From the NCBI RefSeq assembly GCF_029051645.1, contig NZ_JAACFS010000041.1:1-64000 (forward strand): a stretch of 64,000 nucleotides of DNA. Direction: 5' to 3'. Numbering within the stretch: position 1 is the first letter of the stretch; the number at the start of each line of letters is the position of its first letter. Both the position numbers and the translations under genes were made by a program. A model generated the notes under the pieces. It worked only from the letters and a program-made list of their open reading frames with translations. It was not told the DNA's origin and did no database searches. This stretch comes from Bradyrhizobium sp. CSA112. Lineage in GTDB: Bacteria; Pseudomonadota; Alphaproteobacteria; Rhizobiales; Xanthobacteraceae. Positions 52,325 to 60,592 of the stretch are shown here, piece after piece.

Positions 52325-52511
52325 TGGGTCTGGGAGCCCGGGATCTATCGACCCGCGTTTTTCTCGCGATCAGGGACGGCGGTGACACCGCACGTGGCCT
52401 GACGGCTCCGGATGAGGTACCATCGGTGCGCGCGGGATTCCGCTGCTCGTCCCGCCGGGGATGAACCTGAGAGTTGCGATATCGGGCAGCCGACCTTCGA
52501 GGGAGAGCGTG

Positions 52512-52805
52512 ATGTACGCCGCCATTCGTCAGGGCAAGGCCAAGCCCGGCAAGGCCGAAGAACTCACCCGCAGGATCAAGGAAGGCGCGATTCCCGTCAT
52601 CAGCGGGGTCGACGGATTCATGGGCTATTACGTGGTCTATGCGCCCGACGACACGGTGATTGCGATCAGCCTGTTCAGCAATTTTGCGGCGGCCGAAGAA
52701 TCCAACAAGCGCGCTCTGGCGTGGATCGAGCACGATCTCGCGCCGCTGCTGACCGGGCCGGCGACCGCGACGGCGGGGCCGGTGATCGTGCACACGCTGG
52801 CTTGA
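52512..52805 (+). CDS. ABM-like dimeric alpha/beta-barrel protein
   Basis: GAGGGAGAG before the ATG at 52512 sets the start, giving 97 residues. The ferredoxin-like alpha/beta-barrel pattern YAAIRQGKAKPGKAEEL, VDGFMGYYVVYAPDDTVIAIS and LFSNFAAAEESNKRAL is typical of antibiotic biosynthesis monooxygenase-like or stress-responsive dimeric proteins. No catalytic residues can be assigned. It is a stand-alone gene. Confidence 0.72.
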   Translation: MYAAIRQGKAKPGKAEELTRRIKEGAIPVISGVDGFMGYYVVYAPDDTVIAISLFSNFAAAEESNKRALAWIEHDLAPLLTGPATATAGPVIVHTLA

Positions 52806-52877
52806 TCGGGCGAGCGCTGGAGCCCTATCAATCAGCAGGGAAAGCGAAGAAGCGGAAGATCGGCTCGACGTTTGTCT

Positions 52878-53058
52878 TCACCCTCCCCTGGAGGGGGAGG
52901 GTCGGCTCACATTGAGCGCAGCGAAATGTTAGACGGGGTGGGGTGATCTCTCCACTCGGGCACTGTCGGACGTGGAGAGACCGTCACCCCACCCCGCCGC
53001 TACGCGGCGACCCACGAGCAAGCTTCGCTCGTCTCGGACCCCTCCAGGGGAGGGTGAG
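52878..53058. repeat. Long interspersed palindromic repeat, family F
   Basis: The ends CTTCACCCTCCCCTGGAGG and CCTCCAGGGGAGGGTGAGG are inverted copies. Inside are CGGGGTGGGGTGATCTCTCC and GGAGAGACCGTCACCCCACCCCG, a second inverted pair. About 180 bp of nested hairpins sit between the dimeric-barrel gene and the cytochrome c gene. It is the longest repeat in the window. Confidence 0.8.
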
Positions 53059-53071
53059 GACAACGCAGCTC

Positions 53072-53464
53072 TCACTTCTGCTTGCCGTCCTTGTCGAACG
53101 AGGAGACATAGGCCCAGAGATCGCCTGCCTCTTTCTCGTTCTTGATGCCGGCGAACACCATTTTGGTTCCGGGGATCTTCGCCTTCGGGTCCTTGATGTA
53201 TTCGAGGAACACGTCCTTGCCCCAGGTAATGCCGGAATTCTTGTTGGCCTCCGAATAGGAATAGCCCTCGATGGTGCCGGACTTGCGGCCGTCGAGCCCG
53301 TTCAGCACCGGGCCGACCTTGTTCTTGGCGCCTTCGCCGATTGCATGGCAGGCCAGGCATTTGTTGAACGAGGTCTTGCCGGCGGCGGCATCCTGCGCCA
53401 GCGCGCCGGATGCTGCGGCCCATGAGGTAACGACAACCAGCGCGCTCAAAGTCGATGTTTTCAT
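53072..53464 (-). CDS. Class I soluble cytochrome c (c2-like)
   Basis: The ATG at 53464 starts a signal peptide (ending ASGALAQ). The haem site is KCLACH, i.e. CxxCH, near residue 36, with the axial Met in KMVFAG near residue 104. At 130 residues, the pattern AAAGKTSFNKC, GPVLNGLDGRKSG and YVSSFDKDGKQK is that of small c2-type electron carriers. It lies next to glcDEF, where it could accept electrons from oxidases, but it is divergent from glcD and not in the operon. The frame is intact. Confidence 0.9.
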   Translation of the reverse strand: MKTSTLSALVVVTSWAAASGALAQDAAAGKTSFNKCLACHAIGEGAKNKVGPVLNGLDGRKSGTIEGYSYSEANKNSGITWGKDVFLEYIKDPKAKIPGTKMVFAGIKNEKEAGDLWAYVSSFDKDGKQK

Positions 53465-53696
53465 GTGGTGCTCTTCGTTTCTTCCCAGGGGACAGAGTCG
53501 GATTTTCTTGTGGCAGGCCCGCTTGGACGGGACAAGCCACGAAACTTTGACAGGTTTCATCATTGCAGACTTGTCCCAGAGAGAACTGATCGTTTGAACT
53601 GTGGCAATCCAACCTTCGGATGGCCTACCCAAACTTCGGTAGACGTGCTTGATTTGCCATCACAAATCGTTAATTCGCGGGGCCTGGAGGACACGC

Positions 53697-55190
53697 ATGG
53701 CCATCATGATGCCGGCTTCCGATCAGGCGGTCCTGGATCGCCGCAGTGAAATCGTGGCGGCGCTGCGCGCGATCGTGCCGGGCGAGGGCGTGATCGACAG
53801 TGCTGCCGAAATGCTGCCCTACGAGTCCGACGGCCTGATGGCCTATCGGCAGCCGCCGATGGTCGTGGTGTTGCCCGACACCACCGAACAGGTCTCCAGG
53901 ATCCTGAAATATTGCGGTGAGCAGGGCATCAAGGTGGTTCCGCGCGGCTCCGGCACATCGTTGTCAGGCGGCGCGCTGCCGCTGGCCGATGCCGTGCTGC
54001 TCGGGCTCGGCAAGTTCAAGCGCATTCGCGAGATCGATTTCGACAACCGCGTGGTGGTGACCGAGCCCGGCGTTACCAACCTCGCCATCAGCCAGGCGGT
54101 GGCGCATGCCGGCTTCTACTACGCGCCCGACCCGTCGTCGCAGATTGCCTGCTCGATCGGCGGCAATGTCGCGGAGAACTCCGGCGGTGTGCATTGCCTG
54201 AAATACGGCATGACCACCAACAACGTGCTCGGCTGCGAGATCGTGCTGATGTCGGGCGAGATTTTAAGGATCGGCGGCAAGACGGCGGAGAATTCGGGCT
54301 ACGACCTGATGGGAATCATCACGGGTTCGGAGGGGCTGCTCGGCGTCATCACCGAAATCACGGTGCGCATCCTGCAGAAGCCGGAGACCGCACGCGCCCT
54401 GATGGTCGGCTTCGCCGAGGTCGAGGCCGCCGGCGAATGCGTCGCGCGGATCATCGGCGCCGGCATCATTCCGGGCGGCATGGAGATGATGGACAAGCCC
54501 GCGATCCACGCCGCCGAAGCCTTCGTCCATGCCGGCTATCCGCTCGACGTCGAGGCGCTCCTGATCATCGAACTCGATGGCCCGAGCGTCGAGGTCGACG
54601 AATTGATCAAGCGCGTCGAGGCGATCGCGCAAGGGTGCGGTTCGACGACCTGCCAGATTTCCACCTCGGAGGCCGAGCGCAATCTGTTCTGGGCCGGACG
54701 CAAGGCGGCATTCCCGGCAGTGGGGCGGATTTCGCCAGACTATCTCTGCATGGACGGCACGATTCCGCGCGGCGCGCTGCCGAAAGCGCTCGCCCGCATC
54801 CGCGACCTCTCGGCGAAATACGATCTGCGCGTCGCCAACGTGTTTCACGCCGGCGACGGCAATTTGCACCCCCTGATCCTCTACGACGCCAACCAGCCCG
54901 GCGAGATCGAACGGGCGGAAGCCTTCGGCGCCGACATCCTGCGCGCCTGCGTCGAGTTCGGCGGCGTGCTCACCGGCGAACATGGCGTCGGCATCGAGAA
55001 GCGGGACCTGATGCCGGAGATGTTTTCGGAAGTAGACCTGAACCAGCAGCAGCGGCTGAAATGCGCCTTCGACGCGCAGGGCCTGCTCAATCCCGGCAAG
55101 GTGTTTCCAACGCTGCACCGCTGCGCTGAACTCGGCCGCATGCATGTCCATGCCGGCAAGCTGGCGTTTCCGGACATTCCGAGATTTTAG
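53697..55190 (+). CDS. glcD: Glycolate oxidase FAD-linked subunit
   Basis: This 497-residue FAD-binding oxidoreductase (PCMH type) starts at the ATG at 53697 after GGAGG. The FAD segments are VPRGSGTSLSGGALP and IACSIGGNVAENSGGVHCLKYG. The C-terminal FAD-linked oxidase region has VANVFHAGDGNLHPLI and TGEHGVGIEKRDLM. It should form the catalytic subunit of glycolate (D-2-hydroxy acid) dehydrogenase with glcE and glcF. A lactate permease gene lies 7 kb on and could supply substrate. All motifs are intact. Confidence 0.92.
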   Translation: MAIMMPASDQAVLDRRSEIVAALRAIVPGEGVIDSAAEMLPYESDGLMAYRQPPMVVVLPDTTEQVSRILKYCGEQGIKVVPRGSGTSLSGGALPLADAVLLGLGKFKRIREIDFDNRVVVTEPGVTNLAISQAVAHAGFYYAPDPSSQIACSIGGNVAENSGGVHCLKYGMTTNNVLGCEIVLMSGEILRIGGKTAENSGYDLMGIITGSEGLLGVITEITVRILQKPETARALMVGFAEVEAAGECVARIIGAGIIPGGMEMMDKPAIHAAEAFVHAGYPLDVEALLIIELDGPSVEVDELIKRVEAIAQGCGSTTCQISTSEAERNLFWAGRKAAFPAVGRISPDYLCMDGTIPRGALPKALARIRDLSAKYDLRVANVFHAGDGNLHPLILYDANQPGEIERAEAFGADILRACVEFGGVLTGEHGVGIEKRDLMPEMFSEVDLNQQQRLKCAFDAQGLLNPGKVFPTLHRCAELGRMHVHAGKLAFPDIPRF

Positions 55191-55216
55191 TGATGAGCTT
55201 CTCCCAATTTCTCAAT

Positions 55217-55317
55217 CGTCATACCCGCGAAGGCGGGGTATCCAGTACGCCGCCCCGCCGATATTTACCTCCGGCCGCTGCGATTACTGGATCGTCCGCC
55301 TTCGCGGACGATGACGG
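55217..55317. repeat. Interspersed palindromic repeat, family D (copy 3) inside the glc operon
   Basis: CGTCATACCCGCGAAGGCGG on the left and GTCCGCCTTCGCGGACGATGACG on the right form the outer arms. TATCCAGTACG and GATTACTGGATC form a second pair. The element spans the gap between glcD and glcE and reaches the region of the glcE start. Confidence 0.75.
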
Positions 55318-55337
55318 CGATGGACAGGCGTAACGCC

Positions 55338-56576
55338 GTGGATACTCTCAAGGTACGAGACGCCAAGGACGTCGAGCAGGCGGTGCGCGCGGCGATCGCG
55401 GGCGAGCAGCCGCTGGAGATCATCGGCCATGGCTCGAAGCGGCTGATCGGCCAGCCGATGGCGACCAATGCCGTGCTCGACGTGTCCGCGCTGAACGCGG
55501 TCACCGCCTACGAGCCGAACGAGCTGATCATCACCGTGCAGGCCGGTGCACCCCTTGCCGACGTGCAGTCGCTGATCGATTCCAAGAACCAGCAATTCGC
55601 CTTCGAGCCGATCGACACTTCGGCGCTGCTCGGCGTCTCCGGCAACGGCACCATCGGCGGCATGATCGGCGCGGGGCTGGCCGGTCCCCGCCGCATCAAG
55701 GCCGGCGGCGCGCGCGATCATCTGCTCGGCGCGCATGCGGTGTCCGGTTTCGGCGACAGCTTCAGGACCGGGGGCAGGGTGGTGAAGAACGTCACCGGCT
55801 ATGATCTCTGCAAGCTGCTGACGGGGTCGTGGGGTACGCTTGCGGTCATGACGGAAGTCACGCTGAAGGTGATGCCGAAACCCGAAAGCGAGCGAACGCT
55901 GATGCTCGCAGGGCTGGACGACGCGACTGCGAACCGGGCGATGACCGCGGCACTTGGCTCGCCCTACGACGTCTCGGGCGCCGCGCACCTGCCGAATTCG
56001 GCGTTCCGGCCGGCGACGGGCGCGCTTGCCGGCCTTGGCGCGCAGGGGCGGGCGGTCACGCTGCTGCGGCTCGAAGGCATCGCCGCTTCGGTTGCCGATC
56101 GCGCCAATTCGCTGGGCAAGGCGCTGACGCCGTTTGGTTCGGTGGAAACGCTGGACGATGCGGCCTCGGCAACGGTCTGGAGCGCCATCCGCGACGTCGA
56201 ACCCTTCGCCGCAGGCGGCGCGCTGGGCGCGTGGCCGGTGTGGCGGATCGTCTGTCCGCCGGCCTCGGGCGGTGCGCTTGGCCAGGCGCTGGCGCGTGAT
56301 ACCGGGGGCGATGTGATCTATGATTGGGGCGGCGGCCTGATCTGGGCAGCGCTGCCACCCAAGCCGGACGCGCAGGCAGCGCTGGCGCGTCAACGCGTCG
56401 AGACGGCTGGCGGCCACGCCTTGCTGATCCGGGCGTCCGAGCAAGTCAGGCAAAGTGTCGACGTCTTCCACCCGCAGCCCGCCGGCATCGCCGCGTTGAG
56501 CCAGCGTGTGCGCAACAGCTTCGATCCCAAGATCATCCTCAACCGCGGCCGGATGATGCTGATGTCAGCGACATGA
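55338..56576 (+). CDS. glcE: Glycolate oxidase FAD-binding subunit
   Basis: This is a protein of about 412 residues with the PCMH FAD fold: GEQPLEIIGHGSKRLIGQP, TVQAGAPLADVQSLI, GVSGNGTIGGMIGAG and KNVTGYDLCKLLTGSWGTLAVMTEVTLK (in pieces). Starts at 55311 and 55320 are also in frame, but 55311 lies within the family D repeat. The GTG at 55338 gives the usual MDTLKVRDAKDV opening. Its stop overlaps glcF (ATGA). It lacks the C-terminal substrate-binding part of GlcD, as normal for GlcE. Confidence 0.88.
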   Translation: MDTLKVRDAKDVEQAVRAAIAGEQPLEIIGHGSKRLIGQPMATNAVLDVSALNAVTAYEPNELIITVQAGAPLADVQSLIDSKNQQFAFEPIDTSALLGVSGNGTIGGMIGAGLAGPRRIKAGGARDHLLGAHAVSGFGDSFRTGGRVVKNVTGYDLCKLLTGSWGTLAVMTEVTLKVMPKPESERTLMLAGLDDATANRAMTAALGSPYDVSGAAHLPNSAFRPATGALAGLGAQGRAVTLLRLEGIAASVADRANSLGKALTPFGSVETLDDAASATVWSAIRDVEPFAAGGALGAWPVWRIVCPPASGGALGQALARDTGGDVIYDWGGGLIWAALPPKPDAQAALARQRVETAGGHALLIRASEQVRQSVDVFHPQPAGIAALSQRVRNSFDPKIILNRGRMMLMSAT

Positions 56577-57898
56577 AAACCGAATTCTCACTCACTCAAC
56601 TGGCCGACCCCGATATCGCGGAAGCCGACAAGATCCTGCGCGCCTGCGTGCATTGCGGGTTCTGCACCGCGACCTGTCCGACCTATGTGCTGCTCGGCGA
56701 CGAGCTCGATAGCCCGCGCGGGCGCATCTACCTGATCAAGGAAATGCTGGAAAAGGACAAGCCGCCGACCGCGGAGGTGGTCAAGCATATCGACCGCTGC
56801 CTGTCCTGCCTTGCCTGCATGACCACCTGTCCTTCGGGCGTGCACTACATGCACCTGGTCGATCAGGCGCGGGTCCGGATCGAGCGGGATTTTTCGCGGC
56901 CGCTGGCCGAGCGGGCCCTGCGCGCGATCCTGGCTTTCGTGTTGCCTCGGCCAGGCCTGTTTCGTGCCAGCATGATCATGGCGCGGATAGCCCGGCCGTT
57001 TGCAGGCCTGTTGCCGGCGCCGAAAGCGGCGGCGACACCCGGCCTGTTGCGGCGGATCAAGGCGATGCTGGCGCTCGCGCCGAACGGCCTTCCCCCGCCG
57101 GGCCCCTCGGGCGGCAGCGTCTTTGCGGCCGCGGGCGAGCGGCGCGGGCGGGTCGCGCTGCTGCAGGGCTGCGCCCAGCAGGTGCTGGCGCCGCGCATCA
57201 ACCAGGCCGCCATCAACCTCCTGACACGCCACGGCATCGAGGTCGTCCTGGTCAAGGACGAGCAATGCTGCGGCGCGCTCACCCATCACCTCGGGCAGGA
57301 TGGCGACGCGCTGGCGCGGGCGCGCGCCAACATCGCGCTGTGGAAAAAGGCGGCGGAACAAGGCGGCCTCGACGCCATCCTGATCACGGCATCGGGCTGC
57401 GGCACCGTCATCAAGGACTATGGTTTCATGCTGCGCGAAGACCGCGATTTCGCGGAAAGCGCCGCGCAAATATCCGCGCTGGCAAAGGATATCACCGAGT
57501 ATCTCGCAGGCATCGCGCTTAACCCATCGAGCCAGAAAGGCGACATCACAGTGGCCTATCACTCGGCTTGTTCGCTGCAGCACGGACAGAAAATCACAGG
57601 CCTTCCGAAAGAATTGCTTTCCAAGAATGGATTCGTGGTGAAAGATGTGCCTGAGAGCCATTTGTGTTGCGGTTCGGCGGGGACCTACAACATTCTCCAG
57701 CCTGACATTGCGAGCAGATTGCGCGATCGGAAGATCGCCAATATTGCGACAGTCAAACCGGACATGATCGCTGCAGGCAATATTGGATGCATGGTTCAGA
57801 TTGCCGGCGGTACGTCAGTTCCTGTGGTGCACACGATTGAGCTTCTCGATTGGGCGACAGGAGGTCCAAAGCCTGGATCATTCCCAGGATTGAATTGA
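56573..57898 (+). CDS. glcF: Glycolate oxidase iron-sulfur subunit
   Basis: This 441-residue protein has two 4Fe-4S motifs, CVHCGFCTATCPTYV and CLSCLACMTTCPSGVHY, within the first 90 residues. Two CCG domains follow (EQCCGALTHHLGQ and HLCCGSAGTYNILQ). It passes electrons from GlcD/E to the quinone pool. The start overlaps the glcE stop, so translation is coupled. It is complete, with the expected length. Confidence 0.93.
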   Translation: MKTEFSLTQLADPDIAEADKILRACVHCGFCTATCPTYVLLGDELDSPRGRIYLIKEMLEKDKPPTAEVVKHIDRCLSCLACMTTCPSGVHYMHLVDQARVRIERDFSRPLAERALRAILAFVLPRPGLFRASMIMARIARPFAGLLPAPKAAATPGLLRRIKAMLALAPNGLPPPGPSGGSVFAAAGERRGRVALLQGCAQQVLAPRINQAAINLLTRHGIEVVLVKDEQCCGALTHHLGQDGDALARARANIALWKKAAEQGGLDAILITASGCGTVIKDYGFMLREDRDFAESAAQISALAKDITEYLAGIALNPSSQKGDITVAYHSACSLQHGQKITGLPKELLSKNGFVVKDVPESHLCCGSAGTYNILQPDIASRLRDRKIANIATVKPDMIAAGNIGCMVQIAGGTSVPVVHTIELLDWATGGPKPGSFPGLN

Positions 57899-58119
57899 TC
57901 GATCGGCCTACGGGCATGATCCGGAAAGCCTGCCCCGCGCCGGGATAGCCGGATTGGGGACCGGTTTTTCCTCGGGACAGAGGCGAAAGCATTTGCCCGG
58001 AGATCGCGCCCGGACAAGGGATGGAGCGGGAGGGCACTTCGAAGAAGTGTCGCCCCGGTCTGGCCCACGGACTATTCGAAGCGCCCGACAGACACGGACA
58101 GCGGCAACAGGAGGACCAG

Positions 58120-58494
58120 ATGGCGAAGAAGAGTAAGAAGGGCAAGAAGGCTAAAAAGGCCAAGAAGGCCGTAGCGGCGAAGAAGAAGTCCGCGAAGAAG
58201 GCCGCGAAGAAATCGGCAAAGAAGGCTGCGAAGAAGGGCGCAAAGAAGTCCGCCAAGAAATCCGCCAAGAAGGCTGCCAAGAAGTCAAAGGCGGCGGCGC
58301 CGAAGAAGGCCGTAAAGAAGAGCCCGGCGAAGAAGAGGAAGGCGGCTGCCAAGCCCGCCGCTCCCAAGGCCGAGCCGGCGATGGCCGCGCCCGAGCCGGA
58401 ACCCGCGCCCGCACCAGCGTCGAGTTGGGCGACCCCGGAGCCGTCCAACCCGTCATGGGGATCGAGCTCCTCCAACGGTGGCGATCAGCACTAG
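58120..58494 (+). CDS. Histone H1-like lysine-rich DNA-binding protein
   Basis: AGGAGG before the ATG at 58120 sets the start, giving 124 residues. The first 85 residues are almost wholly Lys/Ala repeats (AKKAAKKSAKKAAKK), as in bacterial histone H1-like (Hc1/AlgP-type) proteins. The last 40 are acidic, Pro/Ser-rich and end SSSNGGDQH. The repeat tract probably condenses DNA or RNA non-specifically. It is the last gene before a strong terminator, showing a separate transcription unit after glcF. Confidence 0.85.
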   Translation: MAKKSKKGKKAKKAKKAVAAKKKSAKKAAKKSAKKAAKKGAKKSAKKSAKKAAKKSKAAAPKKAVKKSPAKKRKAAAKPAAPKAEPAMAAPEPEPAPAPASSWATPEPSNPSWGSSSSNGGDQH

Positions 58495-58526
58495 GTCGCT
58501 GTCTCCCCCGAGACAACTTTTCGAAA

Positions 58527-58556
58527 GGCCGCAGCGTCCATCGCTGCGGCCTTTTT
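58527..58556 (+). terminator. Strong intrinsic (Rho-independent) terminator after the histone-like gene
   Basis: GGCCGCAGCG (58527-58536) and CGCTGCGGCC (58542-58551) are perfect 10-bp arms with a 5-nt loop, followed by TTTTT (58552-58556). AAA upstream of the stem extends the pairing. This is the best terminator in the window. Confidence 0.9.
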
Positions 58557-58900
58557 CGTGACGGTCTCCGAAGCGACCGAAGCCGTATTTTCACGGGGAG
58601 GTTGATTCGCAGAGGCGTCCTTTGGATGGTTCGCCGGTGTCGCCTTTCTCGGTTCTCGACGGTGGGCCCGGTGGCCTTGGAACCCTCAAAATTGTTGTGG
58701 GAATGCAACACACGTGGACAACATTTATCGAAATGGCTCGAACGCCTAAAAAGGCGGCACATGCTTGCCTTTTTTGCTTCACGATCGTGACGCCGCAGAC
58801 CACTGTGTGACCGCGTTAAGACATTTGGCCGCAGTCGGTTATCGCTTGCCCTTGGGGGGCCGCCGGACCGGAACTGTCTAGAAGGGTGATGGGGATCGTC
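58557..58900. other. Intergenic region before the TorF porin
   Basis: This stretch of about 340 bp has no repeat or coding frame with a good ribosome-binding site. Short frames on both strands are not convincing. It must hold the porin promoter, but no -35/-10 pair stands out. Confidence 0.4.
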
Positions 58901-59908
58901 ATGAAGAAACTGGCTTTGTTAGCAACGGCGCTGGCAATGGTATCGGCTCCGGCTCTCGCTGCGGATATGCGGTTGAAGGCCGTCAAGGCGCCGCCGCCGG
59001 TCGCGTTCGATCCCTGGGATATCGCCTTCGGCGCCGGGATCACCAACGACTACGTCTTCCGCGGCATCACCCAGTCCAACCACAAGCCGTCGGTCAACGC
59101 CTATTTCGAGCCGCGCTACAACGTCAACAAGGACGTTCAGCTCTATGTCGGCCTGGGTGCTGCGAGCATCTCCTTCCCCAACCGTGCCGCGGCTGAAGTC
59201 GACGCTTACGGCGGTGTCCGTGGCACATTTGGCGCTTTCGCCGTCGACGTCGGTGCCTGGGGCTACCTGTATCCGGGCGGCACCTGCCACTACGGCGCAG
59301 CCAACGCATTTCCTGGTGGGACTGATGCCGCCGGCGTTCCGCTCAGCGTCGAATGTCTGCAGAACGCGCTACTCAACGCCAACGTCATCAAGAAGGATCT
59401 CAGCTTCTTCGAGGTCTACGGCAAGGTGAACTACACCTTCAACGACAATTTCTCGCTGGGCGGCAATGTCTATTATACGCCGAGCTTCCTGAACACCGGC
59501 GCCGAAGGCACCTATGCGTCGATCGTCGGCAAGGCGATCGCGCCGAGCGCCTGGTTCGGCGCCAGCGGCATCGGCATGTATGTATCGGGTGAGTTCGGCC
59601 GTCAGTGGCTCGGTACCTCCGACTCCTTCTACGGCGTGGCCGCGTTCCCGAACGGCATCAACTATGCCGACTACAACACCTGGAACATCGGCATCGGCTT
59701 CACCTACAAGGTGTTCACGCTGGACTTCCGTTACTCCGACACCGACCTGTCTCAGGGTGATTGTAACGCCTTCACTAGCGACCATACCGCGGTGTTCAAC
59801 GGCAGCTTCACGCCAATCAATCCGAGTGGCGTCGGCTCCAAGTGGTGCGGCGCCGCCGGTATCGTCAAGCTGTCGGCTGACCTGACCGCGATGACCAATC
59901 TGAAGTAA
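58901..59908 (+). CDS. TorF-family outer-membrane porin
   Basis: The ATG at 58901, after GGGGAT, is chosen over in-frame GTG 58886 because it begins MKKLALLATALAMVSAPALA, a clean signal peptide. The 335-residue protein opens with VAFDPWDIAFGAGITNDYVFRGITQ, the TorF/TIGR02001-type signature. Alternating aromatic/polar strands (GGNVYYTPSFLNTG, YNTWNIGIGFTYKVFTLDFRY) suggest a beta-barrel. The C-terminal residues lack the canonical Phe. It has a pair of Cys (TCHYG and ECLQN). It is followed directly by a terminator. Confidence 0.8.
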   Translation: MKKLALLATALAMVSAPALAADMRLKAVKAPPPVAFDPWDIAFGAGITNDYVFRGITQSNHKPSVNAYFEPRYNVNKDVQLYVGLGAASISFPNRAAAEVDAYGGVRGTFGAFAVDVGAWGYLYPGGTCHYGAANAFPGGTDAAGVPLSVECLQNALLNANVIKKDLSFFEVYGKVNYTFNDNFSLGGNVYYTPSFLNTGAEGTYASIVGKAIAPSAWFGASGIGMYVSGEFGRQWLGTSDSFYGVAAFPNGINYADYNTWNIGIGFTYKVFTLDFRYSDTDLSQGDCNAFTSDHTAVFNGSFTPINPSGVGSKWCGAAGIVKLSADLTAMTNLK

Positions 59909-59929
59909 GATCTTCCTGTCGAATACGAG

Positions 59930-59963
59930 GGGGCGGCAGAGCGATCTGCCGCCCCTTTCTTTT
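59930..59963 (+). terminator. Intrinsic terminator after the porin gene
   Basis: GGGGCGGCAG (59930-59939) pairs perfectly with CTGCCGCCCC (59946-59955), with a 6-nt loop, followed by TTTCTTTT (59956-59963). It is well placed 21 bp after the stop. Confidence 0.85.
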
Positions 59964-59974
59964 GGGTGGAGCGG

Positions 59975-60487
59975 ATGAAACGGAATTGGCGTCGCGCGGC
60001 GCAGAAGGCGATCTCCCGCAACGATCACCGCAGCATTGTCGCGGGCGCGGTAGCCGGCCTCGGCGGCGCGATCGCCATCGGCGTCATGGAATTTTTCTCC
60101 TTCGTCGCGCATTATCCGCTCGCGGTGATTCCGTTCGCCACCTCGATCGTGCTGGTGATCGGATCGCCTGATGTGGAGCCCGCGCAGCCGCGCGCTTTGA
60201 TCGGCGGACATCTCGTGGCGACCATGGTCGGCCTGGCCGTATTGAAGTTGACGGGGCCGCATGCCTGGGCGGCGGCCGCTGCCGTCGGCCTGTCGATTTT
60301 GGTGATGTACGTGACCGGGACCTTTCACCCGCCGGCAGGTATCAATCCGCTGCTGGTGGTCTCGGGCAATTTGCCATGGACGTTCCTGCTCGCGCCGGTG
60401 CTGGCCGGCGCGCTGCTGCTCACCGCCTTCTCCTACGCCTGGCACCGCGGTGTGCGCCGCCAGCCATGGCCGCGGCGCTGGCTGTGA
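59975..60487 (+). CDS. HPP family integral membrane protein
   Basis: This 170-residue protein has four to five membrane segments and the name-giving motif VTGTFHPPAGINPLLVV near residue 108. HPP-family proteins occur near nitrite/nitrate transporters and in plastids and may help nitrite transport. The start at 59975 follows GGGTGGAG; an in-frame GTG at 59966 is possible. It follows the porin terminator and is a separate unit. No nitrogen gene adjoins, so the role is open. Confidence 0.82.
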   Translation: MKRNWRRAAQKAISRNDHRSIVAGAVAGLGGAIAIGVMEFFSFVAHYPLAVIPFATSIVLVIGSPDVEPAQPRALIGGHLVATMVGLAVLKLTGPHAWAAAAAVGLSILVMYVTGTFHPPAGINPLLVVSGNLPWTFLLAPVLAGALLLTAFSYAWHRGVRRQPWPRRWL

Positions 60488-60495
60488 GAAAGAGC

Positions 60496-60582
60496 GTAGC
60501 CCGGATGGAGCGAAGCGAAATCCGGGAAAAGTCCCGCCTCGGGAAATAGCCCCGGATTGCGCTTCGCTGCATCCGGGCTACA
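60496..60582. repeat. Interspersed palindromic repeat, family G
   Basis: GTAGCCCGGATGGAGCGAAG pairs with CTTCGCTGCATCCGGGCTAC, with CGAAATCCGGG / CCCCGGATTGCG inside. It fills the space between two convergent genes (HPP and ABC transporter). Confidence 0.8.
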
Positions 60583-60592
60583 GGCTACACGC

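Noticed and set aside
58591..58810. Two short frames (both strands) between the histone-like gene and the porin
   Set aside because: Neither has a good ribosome-binding site or recognisable composition; the region probably only holds the porin promoter.
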